7,138 nucleotides of DNA, taken from Patescibacteria group bacterium. Lineage in GTDB: Bacteria > Patescibacteriota > Patescibacteriia > UBA9934. Numbering within the stretch: position 1 is the stretch's first letter; the number at the start of each line of letters is the position of its first letter. The notes beneath the pieces were generated by a model, which was not told where the DNA came from, ran no database searches, and saw only the letters and a program-made list of their open reading frames with translations. Below are positions 5,734 to 7,138 of the stretch, in pieces. The DNA lies in contig JAHISC010000064.1 in assembly GCA_018818445.1 (NCBI GenBank), positions 1 through 7,138 of the forward strand. The letters are read 5' to 3'. The position numbers were made by a program, and so were the translations under genes.

Positions 5734-6999
5734 TTATTCAATATTTACTACTGCCTCTTCCTGTACTTCGTTTGAATCAACTTCTTCCTCAGCCTCAGTT
5801 GGGGCAATATCTTCAGGATTTACAGCAGCTTCTTTAACTTCTTCAACTTCTTTGGTTTCAGCTACTCCTGCAACGTCTTTCTTTTTTTCATCCAATGCTT
5901 TGATGGAGAGTCCAAGACGATGTTCGTCAGGTTCAATCGAGACAATTTTGAATTTTCGAGTCTCGCCAATTTTTCCCAAGACTGACATGTCCTCAATTTG
6001 CTCGTCAGAGAGCTCAGAGACATGAGCTAAACCGTGGATTTCTGGATCAAGTTCGACAAAGAATCCGAATGGATTGATTTTGAGAATCGTACCCTCAACT
6101 GTGTCTCCGATTTGGTACTTCTTTGCAACATCTTGCCATGGGTCACCAATTAGTTTTTTCATGGAAAGGAAGATTTTACTTCCCTCGATACCGATAACTT
6201 CTGCTTTGATAGTCTGACCAACTTTTAGAATATCTTTAGGATGGTCAATTCGTTGCCAAGCGATTTCGGAAATATGAACCAAGCCTTCCAAAGCAGCATC
6301 TGGTTCACTACCTGGTGGAACAAATTTGATGAAGGCACCGAAATCAGCTAAAGCTGTAACTTCACCCTCAGCAATATCACCTACACCGATTTTTGAGATA
6401 ATACTTTTTTGTTCTGATTCCCAAACAGCTTTTTCTGAGAAGATTAATTTTTCGTCAGTCTCATTCATGTCTAGGATCTTAACCATGAGGCTGCGTCCAA
6501 TAAATTCTTTAAGCTTATCAAGGATTTTTTGCTTATCACCACCAGTAACACGCGGATAATTTTCTGGTGCCAACTGTGAGACAGGCAAGAATCCAGTAAG
6601 ATGCTGGGTTTGAACTAACAAACCACCTTTATTTGCATCCAGGATTTTAACTTTAACCAAGTCGCCTTGCTTGAAAGTCTTTTTCAATTCTTCCCATGAT
6701 TTCTTATTACCAGCGTAACGGAAAGAAAGTTCCATTTCGCCGTTTTCATTTTCTAGTCCAATGACAGTTGCTTCAACTTCGTCACCTTCCTTTAAATCAC
6801 TGTAAAGTTTTGACTCTGAAAACAGTTCACGCGCACGCACTACACCGGTGGTCAAGCCACCAATATCAACGCGAACTTCACGGCCTTCAGTTGATAACAC
6901 TTTTCCTGAGATCAAATCACCAAGAGCTGGGATATTAAAAAAATCCCCGTCTTGAAGGAGAGATTCCATTTGATTATTTTGGGTTGTTTCGTCTGACAT
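5734..6999 (-). CDS. rpsA: S1 RNA-binding domain protein (ribosomal protein S1 homolog)
   Basis: Small-subunit protein S1 binds mRNA leaders and helps load them on the 30S ribosome. This 421-residue version has four S1 (OB-fold) repeats at about 27-94, 110-190, 206-281 and 297-368. The third and fourth show the best signatures: EGEVTALADFGAFIKF with GLVHISEI, and EGTILKINPFGFFVEL with GLAHVSEL. The first two are more diverged, as expected for the ribosome-anchoring repeats. A highly acidic low-complexity tail follows (about 371-421). Proteobacterial S1 has six repeats and about 550 residues; four repeats resembles Firmicutes and CPR forms, so the rpsA name is by homology rather than proof of ribosome binding. 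I chose ATG at 6999 because AGGA lies 8 nt upstream (7008-7011); a TTG ten codons earlier has no such site. The gene has its own promoter and terminator and so is probably a single-gene transcript. Confidence 0.9.
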   Translation of the reverse strand: MSDETTQNNQMESLLQDGDFFNIPALGDLISGKVLSTEGREVRVDIGGLTTGVVRARELFSESKLYSDLKEGDEVEATVIGLENENGEMELSFRYAGNKKSWEELKKTFKQGDLVKVKILDANKGGLLVQTQHLTGFLPVSQLAPENYPRVTGGDKQKILDKLKEFIGRSLMVKILDMNETDEKLIFSEKAVWESEQKSIISKIGVGDIAEGEVTALADFGAFIKFVPPGSEPDAALEGLVHISEIAWQRIDHPKDILKVGQTIKAEVIGIEGSKIFLSMKKLIGDPWQDVAKKYQIGDTVEGTILKINPFGFFVELDPEIHGLAHVSELSDEQIEDMSVLGKIGETRKFKIVSIEPDEHRLGLSIKALDEKKKDVAGVAETKEVEEVKEAAVNPEDIAPTEAEEEVDSNEVQEEAVVNIE

Positions 7000-7007
7000 A
7001 TGTATTT

Positions 7008-7011
7008 TCCT
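7008..7011 (-). promoter_or_regulatory. Ribosome binding site deciding the S1 start
   Basis: AGGA on the minus strand (CAGGA including 7012) stands 8 nt before the ATG at 6999 and supports that start over the upstream in-frame TTG. It is the clearest Shine-Dalgarno site of the complete genes here. Confidence 0.7.
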
Positions 7012-7070
7012 GTGTGCGTTTTGCTCCAAAGAGCGCTAGGCCAACAGGGGCTAATAATTAAGGTGAGGGA

Positions 7071-7099
7071 AGTGTAGTAAAATTGGCGTAATTTGTCAA
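7071..7099 (-). promoter_or_regulatory. rpsA: Promoter of the S1-domain gene
   Basis: On the minus strand a perfect TTGACA (7094-7099) is followed by a 17-nt spacer and TACACT (7071-7076, four of six to TATAAT). Transcription would begin near 7064, leaving a leader of about 65 nt before the ATG at 6999. In the leader I see only short, weak inverted repeats, so no autoregulatory structure can be claimed. Positions 7100-7138 hold nothing that I can identify. Confidence 0.7.
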
Positions 7100-7138
7100 G
7101 AGGGGCGCTCGTGTATGGGCGAAATTATTCAGTCGTCC

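Noticed and set aside
5714..6025. Plus-strand Ser/Thr-rich open frame
   Set aside because: It is the antisense of the acidic, Glu-rich tail and fourth repeat of the S1 protein; Ser-rich translation is expected there.

Overview
The window is chromosomal DNA of moderate, AT-leaning composition. All credible genes lie on the minus strand, so transcription runs right to left. The genes are short and tightly packed, and several look typical of Candidate Phyla Radiation (Patescibacteria) genomes: a compact four-domain S1 protein with an acidic tail, FtsH, a type IV pilus ATPase with a Pro/Ala-rich linker next to an unnamed polytopic membrane protein, and a DUF559 nuclease-like ORF embedded in GC-rich palindromic repeats. 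This lineage is an inference; there is no rRNA or other decisive marker here.

From right to left: a sigma70-type promoter (7071-7099) drives an S1-domain RNA-binding protein (5734-6999), which ends at a strong hairpin with a GCAA loop (5701-5730). Next is ftsH, a membrane AAA+ zinc protease (3779-5632). A promoter whose -10 box sits in the loop of a perfect 10-bp dyad (3688-3728) then precedes a two-gene unit: a multi-pass membrane protein (2665-3681) and a PilB/GspE assembly ATPase (829-2661). These two are 3 nt apart and probably translationally coupled.

The left 830 bases are the accessory part. A 126-residue DUF559 protein of the PD-(D/E)XK/Vsr-like nuclease type (384-764) is bracketed by inverted copies of a palindromic repeat (core CTCCCCCTTA-G-TAAGGGGGAG with a GACCCCCTC flank). 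The nuclease stop codon lies inside one repeat copy. A second, different palindromic repeat (153-196) abuts an outward-facing promoter (125-153). That promoter appears to serve a gene starting just beyond the left edge, whose leader, with a small hairpin and an AGGAG site, fills positions 1-118.

The housekeeping genes cover translation (S1), membrane protein quality control (FtsH) and pilus assembly (PilB). The part most worth following up is the nuclease-plus-repeat cassette, which resembles in layout the REP/RAYT arrangement (a gene flanked by the palindromes it may help to spread) but with a DUF559 nuclease-like protein in place of the transposase.
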